NCBI GenBank assembly: GCA_003646745.1
Contig: QMLM01000019.1
Location: forward strand, 1-13,786
Length of the DNA stretch: 13,786 bases
Source of the DNA: Deltaproteobacteria bacterium
GTDB taxonomy: Bacteria > Desulfobacterota > B13-G15 > RBG-16-54-18
Direction: 5' to 3'
Made by a program: the position numbers and the translations under genes
The notes under the pieces: generated by a model
The model's database searches: none
The model's input: only the letters and a program-made list of their open reading frames with translations
What the model was told of the DNA's origin: nothing
Shown here: positions 1 to 7,768 of the stretch, in pieces
Numbering within the stretch: position 1 is the stretch's first letter
Layout: each line of letters opens with the position of its first letter

Positions 1-1080
1 GTCTTGGAGCGACTAGAGGAGGTAGAGGCCAGATATGGTGAGCTGGAGCGCCTCTTGGGCGACCCTCAAGTAGTGGCCTGCAAGGAGGATTACCAGCGGT
101 ATGCCAAAGAGCATGGGGAGTTAGGGCAGATAGTGGGACTTTTTCGAAGGTACAAAGAACTGCGCAGGCGAATAGAGGAAGACAAGGCCCTGTTGCAGGA
201 AGAAGATGAGGAATTGAAAAAGATGGCCCATGAGGAAATCGGCAATCTTACGAAGGAAATGGAGCATCTGGAGCGAGAACTAATCCTCTCCCTTTTGCCC
301 AAGGACCCCAACGATGAAAAGAACATTGTCTTGGAGATCAGGGCTGGCACAGGGGGGGAAGAGGCGGCCTTGTTTGCAGCGGACCTCTTTCGGATGTACG
401 CCAAATACGCCGAGATGAACAAATGGCGAGTGGAGATCCTCGGCCAACATCCCACAGGCGTGGGGGGTTTTAAAGAAATCATCGCCCTTATTGAGGGAAA
501 GGGGGCCTACAGCAAGTTGAAATATGAAAGCGGTGTACACAGGGTGCAGCGCGTTCCTGTCACCGAGTCTCAAGGCAGGATCCACACTTCGGCGGTCACC
601 GTGGCGGTTCTGCCTGAGGCCAAAGAGGTAGAGGTGGAGATTGATCCTAAAGATCTCAGAATAGACGTATATCGGGCCTCGGGCCCTGGGGGGCAGCACG
701 TCAACACCACTGATTCAGCGGTCAGAATCACCCACCTTCCTACAGGGATAGTTGCAACCTGTCAGGATGAAAAGTCCCAGCACAAGAACAAGGCTAAAGC
801 TATGAAGGTATTGCGAGCGAGGCTTCTAGATATGCAAAGGCAAAAGCAGCAGCAGGAGATCACCCAGCAGAGGCGAACTCAGGTGGGAACGGGAGATCGC
901 AGTGAGCGGATCAGGACCTATAACTTCCCCCAAGGGAGGGTAACCGATCACCGAATCGGTCTCACCCTTTATAAACTGGAGGAGGTCTTGGAGGGGAACG
1001 TGGGGGAGATCATTAATGCCCTCATCGCTCATTACCAGGCCGAGGCCCTTCGAGAACGGGATGGGATGGCGGAGCACTGA
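1..1080 (+). CDS. prfA: Peptide chain release factor 1 (RF1), 5' end just outside the window
   Basis: RF1 recognises UAA and UAG in the ribosomal A site and triggers release of the finished peptide. Using a TTG at position 4 as codon 1, the anticodon-like PxT tripeptide that marks RF1 rather than RF2 is seen as PVT at residues 185-187, in the context VPVTESQGRIHTS. The catalytic GGQ lies at 229-231 (SGPGGQHVNTTDSA); its Gln is the residue methylated by PrmC, encoded next door. The N-terminal part is a charged helical domain. Compared with E. coli RF1 (360 residues) only a few N-terminal residues are missing and the frame is open to the left edge, so the true start probably lies just upstream. 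The TGA stop shares one base with the prmC start, which implies translational coupling. Family identification is essentially certain; only the start is unresolved. Confidence 0.97.
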   Translation, partial: VLERLEEVEARYGELERLLGDPQVVACKEDYQRYAKEHGELGQIVGLFRRYKELRRRIEEDKALLQEEDEELKKMAHEEIGNLTKEMEHLERELILSLLPKDPNDEKNIVLEIRAGTGGEEAALFAADLFRMYAKYAEMNKWRVEILGQHPTGVGGFKEIIALIEGKGAYSKLKYESGVHRVQRVPVTESQGRIHTSAVTVAVLPEAKEVEVEIDPKDLRIDVYRASGPGGQHVNTTDSAVRITHLPTGIVATCQDEKSQHKNKAKAMKVLRARLLDMQRQKQQQEITQQRRTQVGTGDRSERIRTYNFPQGRVTDHRIGLTLYKLEEVLEGNVGEIINALIAHYQAEALRERDGMAEH

Positions 1081-1940
1081 TGGCTCAGGAGCGCTGGACG
1101 GTGCTAAAGGCACTAAATTGGACGACCGAATATTTTCGCCAGAAAGGGATGGAGAACCCACGTCTGGAGGCCGAAGTACTATTGGCCCATCTGTTGGGGC
1201 TTGATCGAATGGGGCTTTATCTCAATTATGACAAACCGCTGAAGGAAGAGGAACGCAAGGCCTACCGAGAGATGATCCAGCGGCGCACCGCCTGGGAGCC
1301 CATCGCCTATATCTTGGGGTACAAGGAGTTTTGGTCTCTGAAGTTTAAGGTGAACCCTGAATGTCTTATCCCGAGACCGGAGACCGAGCACTTGGTAGAG
1401 GAGGCCTTGCGGATAGGCGGGCAGTTACCTCCTCCCCTGCGGGTGCTGGAGATAGGGACCGGATGTGGTGCTGTGGCCATCGTCTTGGCCAAGGAATTGA
1501 AGGAGGCCCAAATCGTGGCAACAGATATCTCACCTCATGCCCTGTCCCTGGCCCAGGAGAACGCCCGCTGTCATGGGGTAGGGGAGAGGATAAAGTTCGT
1601 GCAGGGGGATCTTTTCCCCCGTGGTGAGGCTCCCTTTTGCCTCATCGTCTCCAATCCCCCCTATATCCCCACTGAGGAGGTTTTCCAACTTGCCCCAGAA
1701 GTGAGGGATTATGAGCCCCTCACCGCCCTTGATGGGGGAGAGGACGGACTGCGGTTTTTCAGAAAAATTGCCCAGGAGGCGCCGAGTTATCTGGTAGAGG
1801 GGGGATGGGTCCTCTTGGAGATGGGAAAGGGGCAGGCCTCAAAGGTGGCGGATATATTAAAGGAGGCGGGATTTACGCAAATTGAACTGATCCCGGACTA
1901 TAGTGGGATCAAGAGGGTGGCGAGGGCCCAGAGAGGATGA
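1080..1940 (+). CDS. prmC: Release factor glutamine N5-methyltransferase PrmC (HemK)
   Basis: This cytosolic SAM-dependent enzyme methylates the Gln of the GGQ motif in release factors and so increases their termination efficiency. The 286-residue protein has an N-terminal helical substrate-recognition domain (about 1-90) and a Rossmann methyltransferase domain. The SAM-binding loop is E-I-G-T-G-C-G at residues 124-130, and the NPPY motif that positions the Gln side chain is at 192-195 (IVSNPPYIP). Length is close to that of E. coli PrmC (277). The ATG overlaps the prfA stop by one base and the gene's TGA overlaps the murA ATG as ATGA, so it lies in a coupled run. Being directly downstream of its substrate gene prfA is the common bacterial arrangement and fixes the assignment against other NPPY methyltransferases such as PrmB or DNA adenine methylases. 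Confidence 0.97.
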   Translation: MAQERWTVLKALNWTTEYFRQKGMENPRLEAEVLLAHLLGLDRMGLYLNYDKPLKEEERKAYREMIQRRTAWEPIAYILGYKEFWSLKFKVNPECLIPRPETEHLVEEALRIGGQLPPPLRVLEIGTGCGAVAIVLAKELKEAQIVATDISPHALSLAQENARCHGVGERIKFVQGDLFPRGEAPFCLIVSNPPYIPTEEVFQLAPEVRDYEPLTALDGGEDGLRFFRKIAQEAPSYLVEGGWVLLEMGKGQASKVADILKEAGFTQIELIPDYSGIKRVARAQRG

Positions 1941-3220
1941 AGGCAATAGTTATCGAAGGGGGGGAGAGACTTGTGGGAGAGGTGAGGGTCAGTGGGGCCA
2001 AGAACGCTGCCCTACCTGCCCTAGCCGCTACGCTTTTGGTGAACGATATATGTAGGTTCACCAATGTCCCTCATCTGAGGGATGTGGAGACCTTTCGGGC
2101 CCTGCTGGAGAACCTTGGTGCAAGACTTCAGTGGAGGGGCAAAGGGGAGATGGAGGTAGATACCTCCAATATAAAGGGGGTAACTGCTCCTTATGAATTG
2201 GTGAAGACCATGCGTGCCTCCATTCTAATCCTGGGGCCGTTGTTGGCCAGGATGGGGGAGGCAGTAGTCTCTTTACCGGGTGGATGTGCCATTGGGGCGA
2301 GGCCAGTGGACCTGCACTTAAAGGGTTTGGAGCAACTAGGGGCCCAGATTGTGCTCGAGCACGGTTATATCAAGGCCAAGGCCCCTAAATTAAAGGGAGC
2401 TCAGATATACTTGGACATTCCCACGGTCACCGGCACGGAGAACCTCATGATGGCAGCCGTGATGGCCAAGGGGACCACAGTTATCGAGAACGCCGCCTGT
2501 GAGCCGGAGGTGGAGGAGCTGGCCCAGATTCTAGTGAAGATGGGGGCCGACATTGAGGGAGCGGGGACCAAAATACTGACCATCCGGGGGGTAGAGAAGT
2601 TGCGACCGGTGGTCTATAGCATCATGCCCGACAGGATAGAGGCCGGCACCCTGATGGTGGCAGTCGGGATCACAAGGGGCAACGTCCTTATCAAGGGGTG
2701 CCGCTTAGAGCACCTGGAGGCCGTGGTGGGAAAGTTGCGTGAGGCGGGGCTGGAGATTTCTCCCTTGGAGGAGAAGGGGGTGAGGGTGGTGGGGGATCAC
2801 GGGATAAGGAGTGCTGATATAAAGACCCTTCCCTATCCGGGATTCCCCACTGACATGCAGGCCCAATTTATGGCCCTGATGACCTTGGCCAATGGGATCA
2901 GTGTTATCTCAGAGACCATTTTCGAGAACCGGTTCATGCACGTCAGTGAGCTCAGCAGGATGGGCGCCGACATCCGCGTTCAGGGCTCCACTGCCATCGT
3001 GAATGGTGTGGCTAGGTTAAGCGGGGCCCCGGTTATGGCCACTGATCTGCGAGCCAGTGCCTCTTTAGTGCTGGCAGGCCTGGCCGCCGAGGGCAGGACG
3101 GTGGTCTCAAGGGCCTATCACTTGGAGAGGGGATATGAAGATCTGGAGGGGAAATTGGCCTCCCTGGGGGCAAAAGTGAGAAAGGTGGATCTGGATGAGG
3201 GTGCTGACAAGTTGGGATAA
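1937..3220 (+). CDS. murA: UDP-N-acetylglucosamine 1-carboxyvinyltransferase MurA
   Basis: MurA transfers the enolpyruvyl group of phosphoenolpyruvate to UDP-GlcNAc, the first committed step of peptidoglycan synthesis in the cytosol. The 427-residue protein has the EPT-family two-domain fold length. The substrate-binding Lys-Asn pair is at residues 22-23 (SGAKNAALP). The catalytic Cys is residue 117 in LPGGCAIGARPVDLH, so the enzyme is the Cys type targeted by fosfomycin, not the naturally resistant Asp variant. The catalytic Asp is at 306 in FPTDMQAQF. The start overlaps the prmC stop by four bases (ATGA). The 3' end overlaps the hisD start by 26 bases. It is followed by hisD; hisG, which often follows murA in related gene orders, is absent at this point. 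Confidence 0.98.
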   Translation: MKAIVIEGGERLVGEVRVSGAKNAALPALAATLLVNDICRFTNVPHLRDVETFRALLENLGARLQWRGKGEMEVDTSNIKGVTAPYELVKTMRASILILGPLLARMGEAVVSLPGGCAIGARPVDLHLKGLEQLGAQIVLEHGYIKAKAPKLKGAQIYLDIPTVTGTENLMMAAVMAKGTTVIENAACEPEVEELAQILVKMGADIEGAGTKILTIRGVEKLRPVVYSIMPDRIEAGTLMVAVGITRGNVLIKGCRLEHLEAVVGKLREAGLEISPLEEKGVRVVGDHGIRSADIKTLPYPGFPTDMQAQFMALMTLANGISVISETIFENRFMHVSELSRMGADIRVQGSTAIVNGVARLSGAPVMATDLRASASLVLAGLAAEGRTVVSRAYHLERGYEDLEGKLASLGAKVRKVDLDEGADKLG

Positions 3221-4484
3221 GGGCTTTGTGGGGGAGTTGGAGGTCCTTCTTGCCCGTAGACAAGAAGAGATAGAAGGGGTTGAGGGGACCGTGCGGGAGA
3301 TCATCGCAGAGGTGAGGCGCGCAGGTGATGAGGCCTTGCTGCATTATACCCGACAATTCGATGGGTTGGAGATCTCCCAGGGTGAGGTGGAGATCCCCCC
3401 TAGGGCCTGGGATAGGGCCTGGCAGCAGGTGGAGCAGGAGGCCCTTTCTTCACTCCGGCAGGCTGCCGAGCGGATTGAGTCCTTTCATCACCAGCAGATT
3501 AATCGCTCTTGGTTTGATGCGAACAAGGGGGTAGTGAGGGGGGAATTGGTGCGCCCCTTAGCCAGAGCTGGGATCTATGTCCCGGGGGGCAAGGCGGCCT
3601 ATCCTTCCTCGTTGTTGATGAATGCCATCCCCGCCAAGGTAGCTGGGGTAGAGGAGGTGGTGGTGGTAACCCCTCCTTCTCGAGAGGGGGTGAACCCCTA
3701 CATATTGGCCGCAGCCCGGATAGCAGGGGTGGATCGAGTCCTGCAAATCGGAGGAGCCCAAGCTATCGCCGCCTTGGCCTATGGCACACAGACCGTACCG
3801 CAGGTAGATATAATAGTGGGGCCGGGGAACCTATATGTGGCCACGGCCAAACGGCTGTTGTTCGGGGTAGTGAGGATAGACATGCTAGCAGGACCCAGTG
3901 AGATTCTGGTGGTCTCCGATGGGTCCCCTCCCGCCGCCTTCATCGCCGCCGACCTTCTCTCCCAAGCAGAGCACGATGAGATGGCATGGCCCATCCTTAT
4001 CACTCCGTCAAAGGAATTCGCCCAAGGGGTGCAGGCGGAAATGATGAGGATGATGGAGATCCAACCCCGTCGGGGGATCATCGAGGCCTGTCTTAAGCGG
4101 CATGGCCTTATCGTCTTGGTGAGGGATGTGGAGGAAGGGATTCAGATCGCCAACCACATCGCCCCTGAACACTTGGAGCTAGCCCTTCAAGACCCTTTTC
4201 GCTGGTTGGGAGAGGTGAGAAATGCTGGTGCCGTCTTTCTAGGTCCTTACACCCCGGAGGCGGTAGGGGATTACCTAGGAGGGCCCAACCACGTGCTGCC
4301 TACTGGGGGGACAGCCAGGTTTTTCTCTCCTTTGTCTGTGGAGCATTTTTTAAAGAGGATCAACCTCCTGTCCTTTTCTCAGCAGGCCCTGGAAAAGGTA
4401 AAGGGGGATGTGGTCAGACTGGCCCGCCTAGAAGGCCTGGAGGCCCATGCCCATGCCGTGATGGTAAGGAGAAAGGAGGATTAA
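3195..4484 (+). CDS. hisD: Histidinol dehydrogenase HisD
   Basis: HisD carries out the last two steps of histidine biosynthesis, oxidising L-histidinol to L-histidine with two NAD+ at a zinc site. The 429-residue product shows the family signature IDMLAGPSEI followed by the zinc-ligand region SQAEHD, with Gln257 and His260. The catalytic Glu-His pair is at 325-326 (APEHLE), the next zinc ligand is Asp359 (VGDYLGGPNH), and the C-terminal zinc His is at 418 (EGLEAHAHAV). All expected catalytic positions are present. The ATG at 3195 lies inside the murA 3' end, giving a 26-base overlap; the predicted N-terminus MRVLTSWDKGF matches usual HisD starts, so I keep this start. It begins the his part of the operon. 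Confidence 0.98.
   Translation: MRVLTSWDKGFVGELEVLLARRQEEIEGVEGTVREIIAEVRRAGDEALLHYTRQFDGLEISQGEVEIPPRAWDRAWQQVEQEALSSLRQAAERIESFHHQQINRSWFDANKGVVRGELVRPLARAGIYVPGGKAAYPSSLLMNAIPAKVAGVEEVVVVTPPSREGVNPYILAAARIAGVDRVLQIGGAQAIAALAYGTQTVPQVDIIVGPGNLYVATAKRLLFGVVRIDMLAGPSEILVVSDGSPPAAFIAADLLSQAEHDEMAWPILITPSKEFAQGVQAEMMRMMEIQPRRGIIEACLKRHGLIVLVRDVEEGIQIANHIAPEHLELALQDPFRWLGEVRNAGAVFLGPYTPEAVGDYLGGPNHVLPTGGTARFFSPLSVEHFLKRINLLSFSQQALEKVKGDVVRLARLEGLEAHAHAVMVRRKED
4472..4480 (+). promoter_or_regulatory. Strong Shine-Dalgarno sequence for hisB
   Basis: AAAGGAGGA at the very end of hisD is a near-perfect match to the anti-Shine-Dalgarno sequence. It is followed by two adjacent possible start codons, GTG at 4486 (6-base spacing from the core AAGGAGG) and ATG at 4489 (9-base spacing). 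I prefer the ATG because it gives the N-terminus MQRRAHIERKTKET, which looks like a normal HisB start, but the GTG cannot be excluded. Confidence 0.7.
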
Positions 4485-4488
4485 AGTG

Positions 4489-5073
4489 ATGCAGCGCCGG
4501 GCCCATATAGAGAGAAAGACTAAGGAGACGGATATTTCCCTATCCCTCCAGCTGGATGGAGAGGGGAGGTCGGAGGTCTCCACCGGTATACCTTTCTTCG
4601 ACCACATGCTCTCCCTAATGGCCATGCACGGGTTATTTGATCTCTCTTTAAGGGCAAAAGGGGATCTAGAGGTCGATTTTCATCACACTGTAGAAGATGT
4701 GGGGATCGCATTAGGAGAAGGAATCAAAGGGGCCTTGGGAGATGGGGCAGGGATAAGGAGGTTTGGAGAGGCCTTGGTCCCCATGGACGAGGCCCTGAGC
4801 AGGGTGGTCCTGGACATCTCCGGCCGCCCCTATCTAGGCTATCGCGTCAAGGCCAAAGGGAGGGTTAAGGATTTCGACTTGGAACTTGTGGAATCCTTCT
4901 TCAAGGCATTGGTGGATCACGCCGGCCTTACCCTCCACATTGACCTCCTTTATGGCAAAAACCTCCATCACATCATTGAGGCGATCTTTAAGGGATTCGG
5001 CAGGGCCCTAGATAAGGCCTGCGGCTTGGATGAAAGGAGGGTTGGTGTGCCCTCCACTAAAGGGCGACTATGA
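4489..5073 (+). CDS. hisB: Imidazoleglycerol-phosphate dehydratase HisB (monofunctional)
   Basis: HisB dehydrates imidazole-glycerol phosphate to imidazole-acetol phosphate, the sixth step of histidine synthesis, using a di-manganese centre built from His and Glu residues. Both family signatures are present: HHTVED at residues 65-70 and NLHHIIEA at 158-165, with FFDHM at 36-40 and DHAGLTLH at 143-150 supplying further ligands. The C-terminus PSTKGRL matches the usual end of the family. At 194 residues it is the stand-alone dehydratase; the N-terminal histidinol-phosphatase domain of the enterobacterial fusion is missing, so that activity must be encoded elsewhere. It follows hisD directly and is followed after 13 bases by an unrecognised exported-protein gene instead of hisH. 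Confidence 0.97.
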   Translation: MQRRAHIERKTKETDISLSLQLDGEGRSEVSTGIPFFDHMLSLMAMHGLFDLSLRAKGDLEVDFHHTVEDVGIALGEGIKGALGDGAGIRRFGEALVPMDEALSRVVLDISGRPYLGYRVKAKGRVKDFDLELVESFFKALVDHAGLTLHIDLLYGKNLHHIIEAIFKGFGRALDKACGLDERRVGVPSTKGRL

Positions 5074-5086
5074 CGGGAGATTGTCC

Positions 5087-5767
5087 ATGACCTTACAGAA
5101 AAGAGCACCGAGAATGGTGTGGGGGACGCTCATTGCTGTGCTCATCGTCCTGTTTCCGTTGATGTCTTATTCTGAAGAGGGAAGGAGAAAGTTTGTGCCC
5201 CTAAGGAAGGTGGCGGTTCTGCCCTTTTTGATCATCAGGCCTGTGCAAGAGGGAAGGATGGTTAAAGGGTTGTGGGGGGATTATTTCTTTCGGGCCGGAG
5301 AAACTCCATCCAGGGCCTCAACTGAGGTGACAGCTATCTTCTATCGCCAGCTCCTCAGTTTAGGTAGGTGTGAGGTGGTTCCCATGGACCGGACAATTAC
5401 TGCCATGGAGGGGATGGATCCTGCCGCCTTTAAAGAAGACCCCCTTGGTGAGGCGGTGCGAAAGGGGAAGGGATTGGGAGTTTATGCAGTGGTGATTGGA
5501 GGGGTTTATCGTTTTGAACAACGCAGGGGTAGCGCCTTGGGTGTGGAGAAGGCTGCCTCAGTGGCCTTTGACGCCCATTTGGTAAGGGTTGAAGACAAGA
5601 AGGTGATCTGGAGCAGTAGGTTTGACGAGACGCAACGCTCTCTGAGCGAAAATCTCTTGAAGGCCTCCACCTTTGTCAAGGGGGGAGGACGCTGGGTGAC
5701 GGTGGAGAAGTTAACGGCCATAGGCGTCGAATCCGCCCTGCGCACCTTCCCATTATTAACCCTTTAG
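5087..5767 (+). CDS. Exported protein of unknown function inside the his cluster (possible CsgG/LpoB-like fold)
   Basis: I do not recognise this gene as a named family. From ATG 5087 it encodes 226 residues. The N-terminus has a basic stretch (KRAPR, 5-9), a hydrophobic segment (10-26) and SYSEEG, which reads as a Sec signal peptide with a possible cut after Ser29; there is no Cys, so it is not a lipoprotein. The mature part starts with a strand of the type KVAVLPF (41-47), then a region ending in GVYAVVIGGVYRFE (131-144), then VAFDAHLVRVEDKKVIWSSR (159-178). This order resembles periplasmic or outer-membrane proteins of the CsgG, LpoB and TolB N-terminal type, but that is inference from pattern. 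I chose 5087 because GGGAG at 5075-5079 is well placed and the signal peptide starts there; an ATG at 5030 would overlap hisB by 44 bases with no ribosome site. It lies between hisB and hisA, where hisH is usually found. Confidence 0.88.
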   Translation: MTLQKRAPRMVWGTLIAVLIVLFPLMSYSEEGRRKFVPLRKVAVLPFLIIRPVQEGRMVKGLWGDYFFRAGETPSRASTEVTAIFYRQLLSLGRCEVVPMDRTITAMEGMDPAAFKEDPLGEAVRKGKGLGVYAVVIGGVYRFEQRRGSALGVEKAASVAFDAHLVRVEDKKVIWSSRFDETQRSLSENLLKASTFVKGGGRWVTVEKLTAIGVESALRTFPLLTL

Positions 5768-5774
5768 AGTTTTG

Positions 5775-6503
5775 ATGTTTGTGATTCCAGCCATAGACTT
5801 GAAAGAGGGACGATGTGTCCGGCTTCGGCAGGGAAGGATGGAAGAGGAGACGATCTACTCAACCGTACCCCAACAGGTAGCAGCAAGGTGGGAATCGCTG
5901 GGGGCTGAGTGGATCCATGTAGTTGATTTAGATGGAGCCATGGCCGGCCGCCCGGTGAATATCGAGGCAATAAAGGAGATACGAAAGCAGGTAAGGGTTC
6001 CTCTTCAACTGGGGGGAGGGATAAGGGACTTGGAGACCATCGAGGAGTGGCTCTCCTTCGGTATAGAGCGGGTGGTTCTGGGTACAGCTGCCTGTGAAGA
6101 TCCTTCCTTTGTAAGGGAGGCATGCCAGCGTTACCCCGGCAAAATAGTCGTGGGAATCGACGCCAGGCAGGGGGAGGTCATGGTAAGGGGGTGGCGCAGC
6201 AGGACCGGTCGAAGGGCGGTTGATCTGGCGAAAGAGGTGGGGTCATACGGGGTAGCGGCTATCATCTTTACCGACATCAGCAGGGATGGGATGGGGGAGG
6301 GGATCAACCTTAAAGGGGCGAAAGAGGTAGCCCAGGCGGTGGAGATCCCCCTCATAGTCTCTGGGGGTGTGACCTCTTTAGAAGATATCAGGGTGGTGAG
6401 GGGTCTGGTCCCCTATGGGGTCGCAGGGGTTATTGTTGGCCGGGCCCTCTATGAGGGGACCTTGGACCTGGCAGAGGCCATCCGTGTGGCAAAAGGGAGT
6501 TGA
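5775..6503 (+). CDS. hisA: ProFAR isomerase HisA
   Basis: HisA catalyses the Amadori rearrangement of ProFAR to PRFAR, the fourth step of histidine synthesis. The 242-residue protein is a TIM barrel made of two half-barrel repeats. The catalytic acid/base pair is visible as Asp8 (VIPAIDLKEG) and Asp129 (VVGIDARQG). Phosphate-binding glycine loops appear as LGGGIRD and VSGGVTS, and FTDISRDGMGEG is typical of HisA. The nucleotide context allows TTG at 5772 or ATG at 5775; ATG gives MFVIPAIDL, the normal HisA beginning. The ribosome-binding site is weak (AGAG at 5766-5769), and the gene starts only 7 bases after the previous stop, so it probably depends on upstream translation. It is followed after 3 bases by hisF, its pathway successor. 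Confidence 0.97.
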   Translation: MFVIPAIDLKEGRCVRLRQGRMEEETIYSTVPQQVAARWESLGAEWIHVVDLDGAMAGRPVNIEAIKEIRKQVRVPLQLGGGIRDLETIEEWLSFGIERVVLGTAACEDPSFVREACQRYPGKIVVGIDARQGEVMVRGWRSRTGRRAVDLAKEVGSYGVAAIIFTDISRDGMGEGINLKGAKEVAQAVEIPLIVSGGVTSLEDIRVVRGLVPYGVAGVIVGRALYEGTLDLAEAIRVAKGS

Positions 6504-6506
6504 AGG

Positions 6507-7262
6507 ATGTTGGCCAAGAGGATCATACCCTGTCTTGACGTAAAGAACGGCAGGGTGGTTAAGGGGGTCAACTTCGTAAACCTGCGCGATGCGGGAGACC
6601 CCGTCCAAAACGCCAAGGCCTATGACCAACAGGGGGCGGATGAGCTGACCTTCCTCGATATCACCGCCTCTTATGAGAAGAGGAGGATCATCCTCGAGGT
6701 GGTGCGCAGAACCGCCGAGGAGGTCTTTATGCCCTTAACAGTGGGGGGTGGGGTGCGGACCTTGGACGATATACGCGATCTATTGAAGGCCGGTGCAGAT
6801 AAGGTGAGCATTAACACCGCGGCAGTGAAGGAGCCGGAATTTGTACGGCGGGCCGCTGAAAGGTTCGGCAGCCAGTGCATCGTAGTGGCTATCGACGCCA
6901 AAAGGAGGGATGGAGGGTGGGAGGTCTTCACCCATGGCGGGAGATCTCCCACAGGGATAGATGCCCTGGAGTGGGCCCAACGGATGGAGGAATACGGGGC
7001 AGGAGAGATCCTTCTCACTAGCATGGACAGGGATGGTACCCGCCTTGGTTATGATCTTGAGCTCACCCGGGCAGTAGTAGACGGGGTGCGGGTTCCTGTG
7101 ATCGCCTCTGGAGGGGTGGGGACCTTGGAGCACCTCTACGAAGGGCTCACCGCAGGAGGGGCGAGTGCAGTGCTGGCCGCCTCCATCTTTCATTATCGGG
7201 AATATACCGTCAGGGAGGTAAAGGAGTATCTCCGACAGAGGGGGGTTAGGGTAAGGCTTTAG
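6507..7262 (+). CDS. hisF: Imidazole glycerol phosphate synthase cyclase subunit HisF
   Basis: HisF is the cyclase subunit of IGP synthase. It uses ammonia passed through its barrel from the glutaminase HisH to convert PRFAR to IGP and AICAR. The 251-residue TIM barrel has both catalytic aspartates, Asp11 (PCLDVKNG) and Asp130 (VVAIDAKRR). Residues known in Thermotoga HisF to form the gate for ammonia at the HisH interface are all present at the same numbers: Arg5, Glu46, Lys99 and Glu167. That implies a HisH partner, although no hisH is visible in this window. GAAGG lies just before the ATG, and the TAG stop directly abuts the pgpA start. Good match in length and motifs; a hisA/hisF mix-up is excluded by the N-terminus MLAKRIIPCLDV. 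Confidence 0.98.
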   Translation: MLAKRIIPCLDVKNGRVVKGVNFVNLRDAGDPVQNAKAYDQQGADELTFLDITASYEKRRIILEVVRRTAEEVFMPLTVGGGVRTLDDIRDLLKAGADKVSINTAAVKEPEFVRRAAERFGSQCIVVAIDAKRRDGGWEVFTHGGRSPTGIDALEWAQRMEEYGAGEILLTSMDRDGTRLGYDLELTRAVVDGVRVPVIASGGVGTLEHLYEGLTAGGASAVLAASIFHYREYTVREVKEYLRQRGVRVRL

Positions 7263-7718
7263 ATGAGGAAATTGGTAGTTTTGCTGGCTACATGGGCAGG
7301 GGTGGGATTCCTCCCCGTGGCCCCTGGGACGGCGGGGACCGCTGCGGCGGTTCCCCTTTTTCTCCTTCTCTCCCTTCTGCCTCTCAAAATCTACCTTCCC
7401 CTTTTGATGGGAATTTCATTACTGGCCTGTTGGCTGGCGGGCAAGGCAGAGGATATTTTCCAACAACGGGACAGCAGGGTCATCGTTGTAGATGAGGTGG
7501 TGGGTTTTTTAGTTACCATGACCTCCTTCTCACCTTCCTGGTGCCTTATCCTCGCCGGCTTTATTCTGTTTCGTACCTTTGACATCCTTAAGCCCCCACC
7601 TATTCGTTTTTTGGAGAAAAGGGTGAGGAGAGGTTATGGGGTGGTCTTGGATGATATTGTGGCAGGCATCTATGCCCATATCGTGTTGCAAGTCTTCTCC
7701 CTCCTTCATATTTTATAG
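7263..7718 (+). CDS. pgpA: Phosphatidylglycerophosphatase A
   Basis: PgpA dephosphorylates phosphatidylglycerol phosphate to phosphatidylglycerol at the inner membrane. The 151-residue protein contains the family's conserved blocks in order: LPVAPGTAGT at 17-26, VVDEVVG at 75-81, FRTFDILKPPPI at 103-114 and VLDDIVAG at 128-135. Hydrophobic stretches at about 30-60, 78-105 and 130-150 fit a small integral membrane enzyme. The ATG directly follows the hisF TAG with no spacer, and TAAGG at 7252-7256 inside hisF can serve as its ribosome site. It is the last gene of the long plus-strand run; no hairpin terminator is visible after it, and the next promoter begins six bases past its stop. Its function is unrelated to histidine synthesis. 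Confidence 0.95.
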   Translation: MRKLVVLLATWAGVGFLPVAPGTAGTAAAVPLFLLLSLLPLKIYLPLLMGISLLACWLAGKAEDIFQQRDSRVIVVDEVVGFLVTMTSFSPSWCLILAGFILFRTFDILKPPPIRFLEKRVRRGYGVVLDDIVAGIYAHIVLQVFSLLHIL

Positions 7719-7723
7719 TATAC

Positions 7724-7752
7724 TTGACAAAAAAGACGGGGATTATTATTTT
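7724..7752 (+). promoter_or_regulatory. Probable sigma70-type promoter for hrcA-grpE-dnaK
   Basis: A perfect -35 hexamer TTGACA lies at 7724-7729, followed after 17 bases by TATTTT at 7747-7752, which matches four of six bases of the -10 consensus. The surrounding stretch is far more AT-rich than the rest of the window. Transcription from it would start near 7759 and give a leader of about 45 bases that contains the inverted repeat at 7772-7802. I see no CIRCE element and no convincing sigma32 -10 box (CCCCAT type). Predicted from sequence only. Confidence 0.5.
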
Positions 7753-7768
7753 TAAAGGGCCAGAGGGA

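Noticed and set aside
2816..2824. GAGTGCTGA-like sequence in murA resembling half of a CIRCE element
   Set aside because: Inside coding sequence, without the inverted partner at the required spacing and far from any chaperone gene.
5764..6123. Minus-strand frame of 119 codons opposite hisA
   Set aside because: Shadow of the hisA coding sequence; the Pro/Ser/Leu-rich translation resembles nothing known.
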